From Pyxicephalus adspersus (taxonomy: Eukaryota > Chordata > Amphibia > Anura > Pyxicephalidae), in NCBI RefSeq assembly GCF_032062135.1, contig NC_092859.1, forward strand, positions 85,668,450-85,732,449: a DNA stretch of 64,000 nucleotides. Direction: 5' to 3'. Made by a program: the position numbers and the translations under genes. The notes below the pieces were generated by a model. It saw only the letters and a list, made by a program, of their open reading frames with translations. It had not been told where the DNA came from and did no database searches. This document shows, piece after piece, positions 12,441 to 23,440 of this stretch. Each line of letters starts with the position of its first letter. Within the stretch, counting starts at the first letter, position 1.

Positions 12441-13465
12441 ATCTATATACTGAGCAGGGACCATAACATTAAACCATAAAATGCACTGAAATTGACAGGT
12501 TCTAAGAGCGGAATGAGAATGCGATATCTTAAATTTCAAGCTTCACAATGTTCCACTTTCTTTACACTTTAAGAAGATGGTTTGGCTTAATTCCATTGTT
12601 GCTTTTTTGTAGCATTGATTCCAGGAATATAAATGTCATAATCAAGATATTATTGGTTTGACCATTTTAAAGATGGCTATAGCTTAGAACACAATGTTTG
12701 AAGATAACTTCCAACATTAATTTGCCCTGTAATGTTTAGGATTAAAACTGTTAAAAACAAAAAAAAAATGGACCATGAATATAATTTTTATTCTATTGTT
12801 TTTTTCTTCAGCAGATAAACACATGGCTTTTTGTACAGCTTCTCTTCTGTTCCTTTGATTCCACTACATAAAAAAAAATCTGGCTTGCCAATCTAAGTCT
12901 TTGTAATGTTCATTAAACCAAACATGACCAGAAAGTAAAGATCCCTTAAAACCTGTTATGGTAGCAGTCTATCTGTAATCTACATTTAGTTTGCATGAAT
13001 GGGTGCACAAATAGATATCTGTATAAAACAAAAAGCATGCACTTTTACACAAGCTACAGTTTTCCTATTATGTTATGTTATAGAACATATAAACTTGTCC
13101 TCTAAAACATTAAATACATTTGTCCAACAGTGTGATCACAGAACACAATGCAATGCAGGCGCTCAGCAGTTTTAATAGCCTATTTCTTGAAACCTTTAGA
13201 ACATGTTATTATGGTCTTTATTGTGCAGTTAGTGTTTCCTACAAAAAACAACTTTCATAAATGCCTTTTGTATACCTATTCACAGCTGTGGTAAACTATT
13301 CACGTCTTGCTTGCCTTTGGGGTTGTGCTTTTGCTCTCTTAATTTTCTGGATTGCAGTTTACCAGAGCCCATCTGGCTCAGCATGTGCTTCATAGATCTT
13401 TGGTAGATTGCTGTTCAGGGTATATGGGTATTTTTAGTTCTGGCTAAATAAAATATTTTTATGTT
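12441..13465 (+). other. CAND1: CAND1 3' UTR (probable)
   Basis: AT-rich, no coding potential, with several T- and A-rich runs. It ends at the AATAAA at 13447. The UTR may extend further, because another AATAAA lies at 15382 beyond a hAT insertion. Confidence 0.6.
13447..13452 (+). terminator. Candidate CAND1 polyadenylation signal
   Basis: Canonical AATAAA about 1 kb after the stop codon, followed by T-rich sequence (atttttatgtt). It sits 22 bp before the left end of a hAT element. Confidence 0.5.
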
Positions 13466-13474
13466 CCCCTAAAG

Positions 13475-14173
13475 CAGGGGTGTCAAACTGGCCCGGGGGC
13501 AAAATCTAGCCTCCCAACGTCCTTTTTTTTTTTTTTCTCCCAAAGAAATCCTAAATAGGAACTGCAGCTGGCCCGCCTCTTCATTGAAATGGCGCCGCTA
13601 CTACAATTCCCGGCATCATTCGCATCTATAGGCCAGCAGGCTCTCTGCCTATGTGTGGACTGTTTTATAGACGCAAATAATGCCGGGAATTTTAGTAGCA
13701 GCGCTATTTTTAATAAATAGGGAGTTTCAGCGGCGGGCCACTCATAAGATTTAGCTCTGCATTGGCCGCGTCTGGCATCTCCAGCACTCCCCCTCAGCTG
13801 TACTTTTCCTTGCTACTCCAAGGCATGGACTTGAATGGTTGGATTTTCATAGACGAATTTTGGTATTGTTAGCCTGTGCAAAATGGTTACCATTGAAATC
13901 CAACGCAGAAGGCTACAAATAGAGAAAGAGGCATAAGATTTTTTTCTCAAATAACATTTTAAAAAAATTCTTATGCCTCTTTTTCCTTCTTATAGGCTTG
14001 TTCCAGATTGAATGTGACGCAAAACCCCTTTGTTTCCATATGAAAAGGTTTTAAATCTAATGAAGGAAAAATTTCCTCAATTGTTTTTTTTTTCAATAAA
14101 TTTCAAGGTTGGCCCATAACTTTGTCTTAGTTTTTAATTTTGGTCCGCTGTGTATTTGAGTTTGACACTCCTG
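13475..14173. mobile_element. hAT-type MITE, 699 bp, perfect 8-bp TSD
   Basis: Left end CAGGGGTGTCAAACTG and right end AGTTTGACACTCCTG are inverted repeats. CCCTAAAG flanks both sides exactly (13467-13474 and 14174-14181). The interior contains ggcccgcctcttcattgaaa, cattcgcatctatag and gtttTATAGACGCAAATAATG, shared with the element at 43881. No transposase ORF, so non-autonomous. Confidence 0.9.
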
Positions 14174-15010
14174 CCCTAAAGGGTTTTTAAGGACCAAAGA
14201 CAGAGTTGGAGAACATGTGTAGGTCAGTATTTTCCTAGCCTAAAAAAAAACTTGCCCAGATTAAGGAGTTTGTTTAGCTCTACCCATCAATCGCTTAAAT
14301 ACTGGTATGTTTGGATATCTGTCAAATTGTCATTTCTTCTTCAAAATAGGACATGTTTAGGTCCATAAAGATTGGAAATTGGCTCTCCTGTGTTTTGCAT
14401 GGTAGTTTACACTCTACTGCGGGTGTTTCAAGTATTTGTATGTTGGCCCACTGTCAAAAATGGGGAAATACGACAGCATGATTTATGAAAAGCTAAAGTT
14501 CCTCCTGTGTTTTGAAAGCTAGAATCTATTAAACAGTGGGTGTCACCAATCACTTATCCTTCTGTCACTTCCATGTTATCTAGCTTTCCAGATGGTAAGA
14601 TTCTAGTGCCAGAGTTTGTTTTTAGCTTGAATCACCAAGAGCAAATAGTAGGCTAGCACTTACCCCCTAGGTATATCTAGAGGTTAAGAGGGTAAGGCAT
14701 CCACCTGCTAGCTCCATGTGTATTCAGGGTTATAGTGCAGATTGTTAGTGGATCTAAATGAAAGTTCTTTTGGGTCACTTAACTAACGTATTAGTCACTA
14801 AGCAAGCCAGATTAGACCACTGCTGCTACAGGGCCCAGGCACAATCAGAAAGCCATAATTCTCACTGCAGTTATGTACATTTTGGCATTGCATCCTTATT
14901 TCAGTCTTTTTTTTAATGATTTTGGATTAGAGGAGGGACTTTATGTAACTAAAGTTAGTTTCTGTAACAGAACCGTTACTTTGGGGATTTGGATTTTATA
15001 AAAAATAAAA

Positions 15011-15033
15011 AAAGCTCCATTATCTGGAGCTTT
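15011..15033. repeat. Perfect 9-bp hairpin
   Basis: AAAGCTCCA (15011-15019), loop TTATC, TGGAGCTTT (15025-15033). If the CAND1 transcript extends this far it would be a 3'-UTR stem-loop. It is also compatible with a MITE relic. Confidence 0.5.
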
Positions 15034-15381
15034 GTCTGTTGTCTTTAGAGTTTATCATTATCAGTTTATCATAGTTTTTTTTTCTAGCATAAAACTTATT
15101 AATAGTTGCATAAAATGTACCTTTTATACATTTTTAAAGGAGGATAACAACATCATGTTGCATTAGGGTTTTTGCAAGAGTTGGACATTTTTTACAGTCT
15201 GGTTTGCATTGCATTAGTTTTGTCATGCATCAGTCAGTCTGTCCATGTGTCAGTGCTCCAGCTTTTTTTTTTTTTTTTTTTTTTGAATTATGATTTTGAA
15301 TAATGTTTTGGTCTTGCTACTATTTTTTAACTTTGGTCAACTGCTAGTTTATCATACCAAATTTTAAGGTTGATTCTGTAA

Positions 15382-15387
15382 AATAAA
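15382..15387 (+). terminator. Alternative distal polyA signal (AATAAA)
   Basis: AATAAA in tgtaAAATAAAAGCCTG, followed by GTAAGAAATGTAATAATT. It could serve a long CAND1 3' UTR isoform. Support is only the hexamer and context. Confidence 0.3.
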
Positions 15388-18300
15388 AGCCTGTAAGAAA
15401 TGTAATAATTCTCCCTCTATTAAAGGTGTATCTGTTTTTTGTGTTCAGTTGTTCCTCAGAACAAAAAAAAAACTAATGAACTTTACAGAGCAATTCTGTT
15501 TGCTTCATGGAGGTAAATAGTTTGAGACAAAATTAGGACTAATTAGTAAATAGTTTACTGTCATAAATGTTTAACTTTACTCAGTGAAAGTATTATTATA
15601 GAGAATCTGTATTTGTTTAGTACACACAGTAAAGGCCAGGAGCCATATTTATAAGGGCCATATTTAGCTAAATATGAAATTTTACATATTTTTTATTTTT
15701 AAAGAAGACCATGCTTTCATTTTTCATGCATGACATAGAGCTGTAATATTCTTATCTATTTTAAAACTAGGTTCCAAGTTTTATTTGAATCCGGTGGTAA
15801 ACAGCTTTACTGCTGCTATCCCTTAAAACAACTTTTTGAGAGTTTTTTATTTTTATTTTCATTTAATATTTCTAAAAATAGATGCCAATGTAGTTTTGTG
15901 TATTTTGAATGTAATGAGACATTCGATCAAACTTTTAATAGGTTTAATAGGTAGTAGTGTAGAACTCGCCTACAGAATGTGAAGGAGTTATGATCACTGA
16001 GAGAATGACAGAATTCTTACTGAGAGGGAGGTAACGTCAGTCCAGTGGCCATAGTTTTATGTTTAGATAGTATAGTCTATTTTTGCTGTGTGCATGAACA
16101 GTATGGTATGGTATGGTATGTCATTTAACGTCTTGATTTTAAAACTTTCCATACACATGTATGAGGCAGCGCATGAAACTATGGGTCAAATGTATTTGTT
16201 ATGCTTTTTTCTTATGTCATACAAATTGCTCTAAAAGATCCCCGTATGGTGAGTATTTACAAAGCATTTTGCATTAAAAAGCCAACTTTTAAATATATTT
16301 TTGTGTCCATACCACAAAAACACAAATCTGATAAATAACTGGCAGTGTCTTTTTCCTTAACATAATTATACCGCTTCACTGTCTTTAAAGCCTGCTGGAA
16401 ATTTTTACTAGTATGGGACGGGGTAAAAAGAGTGGAGGTTGGGTTATCCAACAAGAAGGGCCCTGTCTGTCCGCCTTTTTTGATTTTTTTGAAATGTGGC
16501 TCCTAAAGAATTAGCAGGAACCTCTAGCTGGGCTCTCTAGCTGTTGGAATACTCTATACTCTGGCTTCTAAACTTCCTCCAGAGAGACATGAGCTAGATA
16601 GGAGCCTGATACCCATCCATATGGGGAGGATGATGTGAGTCCAGTTCAACAGTGGTGGTGGCAAATGGCCCTGAGCACATCAAACAAGGTATAAACTGAA
16701 CATAGGTATAAACCTAGTTCAGGTCACTAGTCTGTATAAGTTCCAGGCAATACACTAAAACACATTGGATAAAGATGAATCGCTGAAATGTAAAAAATAA
16801 ATTATCCAGAGGAACTATAGGTCTCAATCACAGACATTGTTTTACATATACAATAAAGGAATGGGACTTTTCAGGCATAAAAGGTCCTTCTGTGCTTTAC
16901 ATGAATTCACTAAGTATAAAACAATAACGTGTTATTAAAATAATACAATCTTCATCTTATTACAAATGTCAGATATATAAAAGGTGTTTCTTGTTTTAAT
17001 CATGGAAAATTCTGATTCTATTGTTTTAACTTTAGGCATTTCACAGATGTTTTATTTTGCTTTCTCAGAAATATTTTAGGACAAGGTGAGTATGTTATTT
17101 ATATTCAGATTCTGTTTAACAGGCGAGGTGAACATGCAGCCACATCAAAAATCCATGACAAGACACACATAGCAGGGAATAGAGAGTAATGACACGAGCC
17201 GTAATAATCAAGCTCCAGTATCTTCTATTTAATCTACAGTACCACATTCTGATATCTTGATTTATATCAAATTCGTCAATGTATACAAAAAATGGCACTG
17301 AGACCCATTCTTTCCAGTCCCAATCCCTGTTTGAGCCAACAGAGAGATGAAGGTTTCTCTGTAAGGTGAGGGAAGACAGGGCTGAAAATAGGTAATGTAG
17401 CTGCTGGCAGTATGGAGGAAGCAACTTGAAGGATCATGGGGCTGGAAGGAAGCCTGCTATCCTTTAGGACAGTTTGGTGGTCCTTCAATGTTGCTTTTAA
17501 AATCCTTCACCAAGTCACAGTGCCTGTCATTCACATTCATTCTTGGTACACCATTGTTGTCCGCATGTTAGCAGTAGGGAAAATCTGCAATTTTTAATCA
17601 AGGCTAAGAAATAGAGTACATTTGTACATTTATAAATTATTAAAAAAAAGTTTTAAACTATATTCGCAACTCACATTCTAAATGCCTCCCTGATACACAG
17701 GTACGTGTGCAATACCACACCACAGTACAGATGTGAATGCTTTGTGGCTTGTGGTCATCAATAACAAGAATATATAGTCTCAAACTATTATAATTTCTCC
17801 TTGAAATGATATTAAATGTTTCCAAGTGTTATGCAAAGAGAGATGTTTAACCAGGTAAACTCTAGTACTTTTCTTCCTCCAACATAACATTATCAAGAAT
17901 ATTCAGAACGTTAATACTATATTAGTACTTGCATACACTAGAGAGCATTAAAATGTTATTTTGAGCAAATAAAAAGATTTGCTATCCAACACGATAGCTG
18001 GCTTCACCCATGTTAGACACATTTCATTTCTTGTGATCAGTGTCTCTATGAATACAATTAGAATGTGTCTGATTCTGCTTAGGTTATGATTAGTATTTTC
18101 ATATATCACTATTCAGTTTGTTCTGTCTCATTCCTGAAAGCACACAGGATTTGGATATCTTTTCAAAGGCTGACAGTACCACCATGATGACTATGATTAA
18201 CACTGTAATCTCAATCTTCCATTATTGTTAGCACAAAGAAGTCTTTGAAGTTAGTCAAGCTATTGCTTTGTTTAGTGAAAGACTACTTTATTTGACTATT

Positions 18301-18712
18301 CTTTGAACAGTCTCTGTACACACAATATGGGTGGCAAAGTAGTTTGGAAGGTAAAGTATAGTGTGTTCATTGAACATATGTTTGAATTTATTGTATTTAC
18401 CGTAATTTAAATTAAATGTAAATGTATGTAGATTTACTATATGTAGGAAGTCTGTGAAACCTGTCTACATTTGCCTAAAAACTTGAGATATACCCCATAT
18501 GGATTACATTGCTTTAAAAGAGTCAGCTGACTCATCCATTTGCATTGCGAGAAGGAGTTATTCAACCAGTCTGTAGAACTAACATGAAGCTTGTAAGAAA
18601 ATTTTGCTGCCCCCATGCACATGTATAATTACAAACTATACATACAAGAATTATTGTTTTAAAATGCATTGTTAATGCTACCCTTACTTCTGACCAAACC
18701 AAACAACTTTAA

Positions 18713-18715
<3 letters not shown>

Positions 18716-18751
<36 letters not shown>

Positions 18752-18817
18752 TTATATATATATATATTTTTTTATATATATATATTTTTTTATATATATA
18801 TATATTTTTATATATAA
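18716..18817. repeat. (TA)n and T-run microsatellite
   Basis: Alternating TA blocks separated by T6-T7 runs in a roughly periodic compound array. The I/Y-rich ORFs here are artefacts of the repeat. Confidence 0.9.
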
Positions 18818-18835
18818 AACTGGATGTATGTGTGT

Positions 18836-19119
18836 ATGTTCCACCATCACTCGAAAATACATTAAAGGTAACAGACATTTCAGTCAAACCTGTCATACAT
18901 ATGACTGAGACTCATGTGAGTGCACCAGTCATCTTTTGTCATCACTAGGAAATGCATTAAGACATTTCAAACAAATTTGCTATGTTCCACCATCACTCGG
19001 AAACGCATCGACACATTTCAACCAAACTTGCTAAACATATGAGTGAGACTCATGTGAGTGCACCGCTGATCTTTGTACAGTGCTGTGCTATATGTCAGAG
19101 CTATATTTGGATGTATGTT
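18836..19119. repeat. 146-bp tandem duplication in Helitron 5' region
   Basis: Two copies begin with ATGTTCCACCATCACTCG at 18836 and 18982 and share acatatgagtgagactcatg-like and tgtgagtgcacc segments. The period is 146 bp. Confidence 0.8.
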
Positions 19120-19132
19120 TGTATGTATGTGT

Positions 19133-19171
19133 TTATATATAAATAAATATATATATATATATATATTTGTA

Positions 19172-19203
<32 letters not shown>

Positions 19204-19210
19204 TATATAA
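19133..19210. repeat. (TA)n microsatellite
   Basis: Two TA arrays separated by TTTGTAAA. Confidence 0.85.
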
Positions 19211-19369
19211 TTATACCGGTAGATGTGTGTATGTGATCACTAGGAATATTGGAGTACAGTCTCTTAAAAGACAAAGTAGCCTAGGCCAAAGCCAAATTAC
19301 TACAAACAAAAGAGAAAAGAAAAGAGGCTCTTTTTGAGGCACCGTGTTCAATTTCATAAAAGGTATATA

Positions 19370-19560
19370 TTTTATTGAAAACATGTTATCGTTCTAAAAA
19401 TACACATGTGATATATATGCACCTATTTCATAAAAATCAATTATAAAAAAATTGTACACAAACTCATAAAGAGTGGTAGTCGATACACTCACTCCCAATG
19501 CGTTTGGCCCTATCTGGGCTTTATTAGGGGAGTAATAATGTATGAGATAAATAGTGTACA
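19370..19560. repeat. Interspersed repeat with GCGTTTGGCCC motif
   Basis: Contains ccaatgcgtttggccctatc then tgggctttattaggggag, a motif (CGCGTTT..GCC..CTTCTTCAGG) recurring in inverted, diverged form at 21788-21825 and in diverged form near 40.29 kb. It lies inside the Helitron interval, so it is likely a nested insertion. Class unknown to me. Confidence 0.4.
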
Positions 19561-19779
19561 ACTAATATTGATCAGAAGAGGTAAGGAAGAGTGAGAGCGA
19601 ATTAATGAAGGTATTGGTGAGGGACCTCAAGTCCCTGTAATGGTATATAAGGAACCACTGAACTATTGGTTAGGTGGTTACATGAATGTTGAGTAAGGAG
19701 AAACTCTATGAGAGAGCATGTCTCCCCACGAATGTACAAGAATGATTACCTTGAAGATACATGGATGAAATGAGAAAAA

Positions 19780-20494
19780 GAGCTACTACATCTAGAGCTT
19801 AAGAGACAGTACAACAGCATGAGGCCCGACTACAGGATAAGAGAGCTAGAGCTACTACATCTAGAGCTTCAGATACAATACAACAGCGTGAGACCCTAAT
19901 ACACAAAATGGGAGAAAGAGCCAGACAATCACGGACTGCACAACATTTTAGCTTAGCTTTGGAAGGATTCCACTATGATCCACATAAAGACTACACGCAG
20001 CATGCAAGTGTTACCATCGGAAAAATGGAAATAGTTACTGTCAAGCCAAGAAGTTTAAATCTCTCCTAGTATTTACTGCAAAAAAAGGGAAAGTCAAACT
20101 CTGCCAACTGGAAACACCACCACAAGAACTTTGGAATTACACATCAGCAAATACCTCAAATAGCCAAAGCATTTACCTAGTAACATCAGAAAATACAACT
20201 CATGTTTCCAAATGACATCATTCGGCGCCACATCAGTTGTTCACCAGCCTGGATTTCCAGCCACATTCATGGTGCAAAGACAATAAAGCGGGATTGTTAC
20301 TTCCACTGTCAGATCAGCCACCAAAATATCTACAACTATATTTTTTTGATAACGAACTAATAGAAACTGACCAGAGGTGCATCTACATCTCAGGAACAAA
20401 ATTTCAGATTGTCTTCAAGTTACAAAGGATGTTTCATGAGCACAATGTTATTAAAACTTTTAAAACAGCATTGAAACATATGCCATTAGTTTAG
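19780..20494 (+). pseudogene. Helitron Rep-helicase N-terminal remnant
   Basis: Frame-broken coding remnant of a Helitron rolling-circle transposase. Two tandem 66-bp (22-codon) units start with RATTSRA-like sequence (from about 19783 and 19849) and are followed by GERARQSRTAQHFSLALEGF. Next come KGKVKLCQLETPPQELW and CFQMTSFGAT (about 20201-20235), a motif I associate with Helitron N-terminal regions. After a frameshift comes LLLPLSDQPPKYLQLYFFDN through DQRCIYIS and MFHEHNVIKTFKTALKHMP, ending at 20494. The HUH catalytic and helicase parts are absent, so it is inactive. Confidence 0.75.
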
Positions 20495-20630
20495 GTTAAT
20501 TTAATTGTATATTGTACCTATACTTTAAAAACCTGTAAAAAAACATTTCTTTGATTTAACACCATAGCTTTATTTGATTCCTTTTCCTGTATAAGATTGC
20601 AATAAAGAAATACCTGGATACTCAGCTAGT

Positions 20631-23379
20631 ACTTTATAAAGTGTGGAGATATAGATTGGTAACCCCTTGTAAAATGTATATTAAACATATCTCTTTATTA
20701 TATTTTCTCTTGCAGTTTGGAACTAAGAATGTTACAGTTTTATTATTTGATTGCTAATTTAGTTGACATATTCGGCTGCAATCACATGTACAGCTTATAT
20801 TAGTTTGTCTAACATACACATTTGTAACCTATTTAAATGTAAAGCTTTTAGAAATACGCAGCAAAAAATCAAACTAATGCTGGAATTAAAATGTATTCTC
20901 AAAATGCAGTAAGTTAAGTGACTTACAAAAGTGTCAGTCCACCAAATCACATTATGACATGGTTTGTGTGCTGCAGTGCTATTCTGTATGAATGGCATCC
21001 TGACACATGTGTACAATCCACCTGAGCTACAGTGCACTGCCCTAGTGGTTACACACTACAGTCCGTTATGCTGTGCTAGCAATACGGCTAAATGAGTCTG
21101 GTCTGCCTGCATTAGTGCAATACGATGTACATAAACATGTCATTGGACTATATGATTTTATAAAATCCTCAATGCCCAGCTTATGTAAAGGGTCCCAGTT
21201 TCACCCTACTTTATTATAAATAAATAAACAAGTTTTATAACAATGTAATTGAATAAAACATAAGCAGTAATACCAGCATAAAATTTTCCACAAAAAAAAC
21301 CCCAAAAACATAATTTCTAGTCCACACAGTTTGTCACTTCTACTATGGAACTGACTTTGCGTCCAGCTCCACAGAATAATACCTTGTACTAACAAAGCTT
21401 TCCTGGCCAAGGATATCTTATGACTACACATGAAGGGCTCCAGTCAGCTGGTGAACATCTTTTCTAACACTTGAAAATAGCAGACATTGTTTGGCTTTGA
21501 AAGAATAGATGCCACATGTAATCAAACAAGGAGCTCATAAGGATCATTCTAATTAATGGGAGATTCCTAGATAGAATGAAAATAGCAGACATTGTTTGGC
21601 TTTGAAAGAATAGATGACACATGTAATCAAACAAGGGGCTCATAAGGATCATTCTAATTAATAGGAGATTCCTAGATAAAATGAATTGCTGACTTTCCAC
21701 TGCCCTGACTTATTGGGATCCTGGCGAGCTGTCTTTTGGGGATTGTAGTTCTTATGTTATCAATTGGATACTTATCTCAATTAATTCCTGAAGAAGTGGA
21801 CTATGTCTATGATACGCGTCGAGCAATAATTGAGATCATTTCACGGTATTACTCATGATTTGAATGTTTTAATGTATTTATTGTTTTGTATTATAAAATT
21901 TGTGTTTTATCTTTATATGTAGTTGAACATGATTCCCTAAAAGTCCCTTTTCTTTTTTTTTCTTGTACTTGTACTTACAAGGGAACCATACAAAGTCTCT
22001 CTCTGAAAGACAGTATAGCTTGGACTGATTTAAACAGCTAGCGCCATCTGAAAAGAACAGACCCACTTTTAGCAGGGAAACACAATATTGCAAAATATCT
22101 TCTACCTCCAAACTTGTTTTCAGTGTGCTTCCTTTACAATTCCCTTTAATATATACATATTTAAATTATAATATAGTAAGCCAATTATTAATCAGAAAGC
22201 ACTTAAACTCATATTAACCTAAAAATAGCTAAAAATGTACACTTGCTAAGAATATGCTTTAGTTTCTCCTTAAGTGTATTATCTGTTCATTAACCTCAAC
22301 CTATCATTAACCTGTTCATTACCAAATTCATTATTATTGTGATTGAGGCAGAAGATGAGCATTTTTCATGCATATATCATAACCACCAACTAAGTGTTGA
22401 TGCTATAAAAGTTTAGTAAAGCACAGTGTATCTTAGAGGTCTCCAAGGATACCTATGCTTCTTGTTGACTAGTAACTGTGGGGGGTAGTTAATGTTTCAA
22501 TAATCCAGCATCAGAAGGTGATAGAATACTAAGCATACATTTATGGGGGACTCCGGAGAAAGAGCTGGGTTTACACAAGCTGCAGTATGATATTTGAACT
22601 GACTTTATCTAAGGTACTGTATGTTTATTCCTGTTATAGTTGGAGGAAGTGATTTAAGGTTACCTTTGTGCATTACTCATAACTTTTAATTAATTGGAAA
22701 TAGCATTTGTTAAAGGAGTAATCAACATTCTTTCCCTAGTACAGGATTGCTTTAAAGTGTGTTAGAAAACTCATAGGGATCTATTTATAAAACAGGGAAT
22801 CTGACATTCCTCAAACTTTCCCTGGTTGGAATTAATTACTGAAACACGTGGACCCAAAAGATTCCCATGAGGGAATGTCTGATTTCCTGCTTAATAAATA
22901 AAGCCTATAATTCCCTAGGAATCCTGGGTTATATGCACACCTAATATTTTTTTTTTTTTAAAAACAAAGATTTTCTGTAAAATAGTAAAAAACAGTATAT
23001 AAAATATCCATTTAAAATATGTAACCTTAAAAAAAATTATGGATGATTCATAAACACCACAACAGCAATCTCAGATACGTTATTTTTGTATAGCGTAGTT
23101 GTATAAAAATACAAATTGTATCTGGTCTTTTAATGGAAGTGCTTGCATTACTTTCTACTTGTACTGTATTTTCTGCATCCATACTGCTAGATAGCATTAT
23201 GTGTTTAAAAGTTAATGAGTAACTTCGGATAAATATACTTTAGCAATAGCTAATAAACTATGCCTTGTCTGCCCTGGAATCTGTGGATGCCTATGATGTC
23301 TAAATAATCCTATTTGCACATCATATGGATATTAAGGCATATGCTAGCTTGCTATTTCTGGAAGGATCTGCCTCTGCAG
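20631..23379. other. Intergenic, no recognised gene
   Basis: Contains a 105-bp tandem duplication (21473-21682), an inverted relic of the GCGTTTGGCCC repeat near 21.79 kb, and otherwise AT-rich unique sequence without coding signature. Confidence 0.6.
21473..21682. repeat. 105-bp tandem duplication (2 copies)
   Basis: Copies start with GAAAATAGCAGACATTGTTT at 21473 and 21578 and differ at only a few positions (gatgccac/gatgacac, aaggagctc/aaggggctc). The period is a multiple of three, which produces a repetitive reverse ORF that is not convincing as a gene. The high identity suggests a recent event. Confidence 0.9.
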
Positions 23380-23440
23380 ACGGTGTACCTAAATTTGCAG
23401 CACTGCAGATCAACCCTAGTCAATATTTGTTTAATGAAAA
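23380..23440 (+). CDS. Candidate upstream exon of uncharacterised gene
   Basis: Acceptor tgcctctgcag, donor GAAAA|gtacgt. Open in the phase needed for exon 25411, reading GVPKFAALQINPSQYLFNEK. Mutually exclusive by phase with 23536-23629. Confidence 0.4.

Larger units (their letters stand above)
14182..18715. other. Intergenic or extended 3' UTR, no recognised gene
   Basis: Holds a perfect 9-bp hairpin at 15011, a poly-T run near 15263, an AATAAA at 15382 and a short (GTATG)n run near 16101. Two short exon-like intervals (15976-16030 and 16583-16634) have decent splice sites but too little coding length to call. No full-length TE was identified here. Confidence 0.55.
18818..20630 (+). mobile_element. 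Decayed Helitron
   Basis: The 5' part has the sequence typical of vertebrate Helitron 5' regions (actggatgtatgtgtgtatg, ttccaccatcactcg, atttcaaccaaacttgc). The middle holds Rep/helicase N-terminal coding remnants. The right end (tacctggatactcagCTAGT at 20611-20630) matches the Helitron 3' terminus, a degenerate hairpin followed by CTAG and T. The exact left end is blurred by flanking AT repeats. About 500 bp near 19.25-19.74 kb looks like a different inserted repeat. Helitrons make no target duplication and none is seen. Confidence 0.75.

Noticed and set aside
17116..17488. Overlapping reverse ORFs of 102 and 70 codons, with some protein-like segments
   Set aside because: No recognisable family. 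A possible acceptor (ccttacag) exists but no convincing donor, and the two overlapping frames compete. Not enough to call a gene.
18669..18948. Tyr/Ile-rich ORFs on both strands
   Set aside because: They translate the (TA)n microsatellite.
21464..21700. 78-codon reverse ORF with an internal repeat
   Set aside because: The repeat comes from a 105-bp tandem duplication whose period happens to be a multiple of three.
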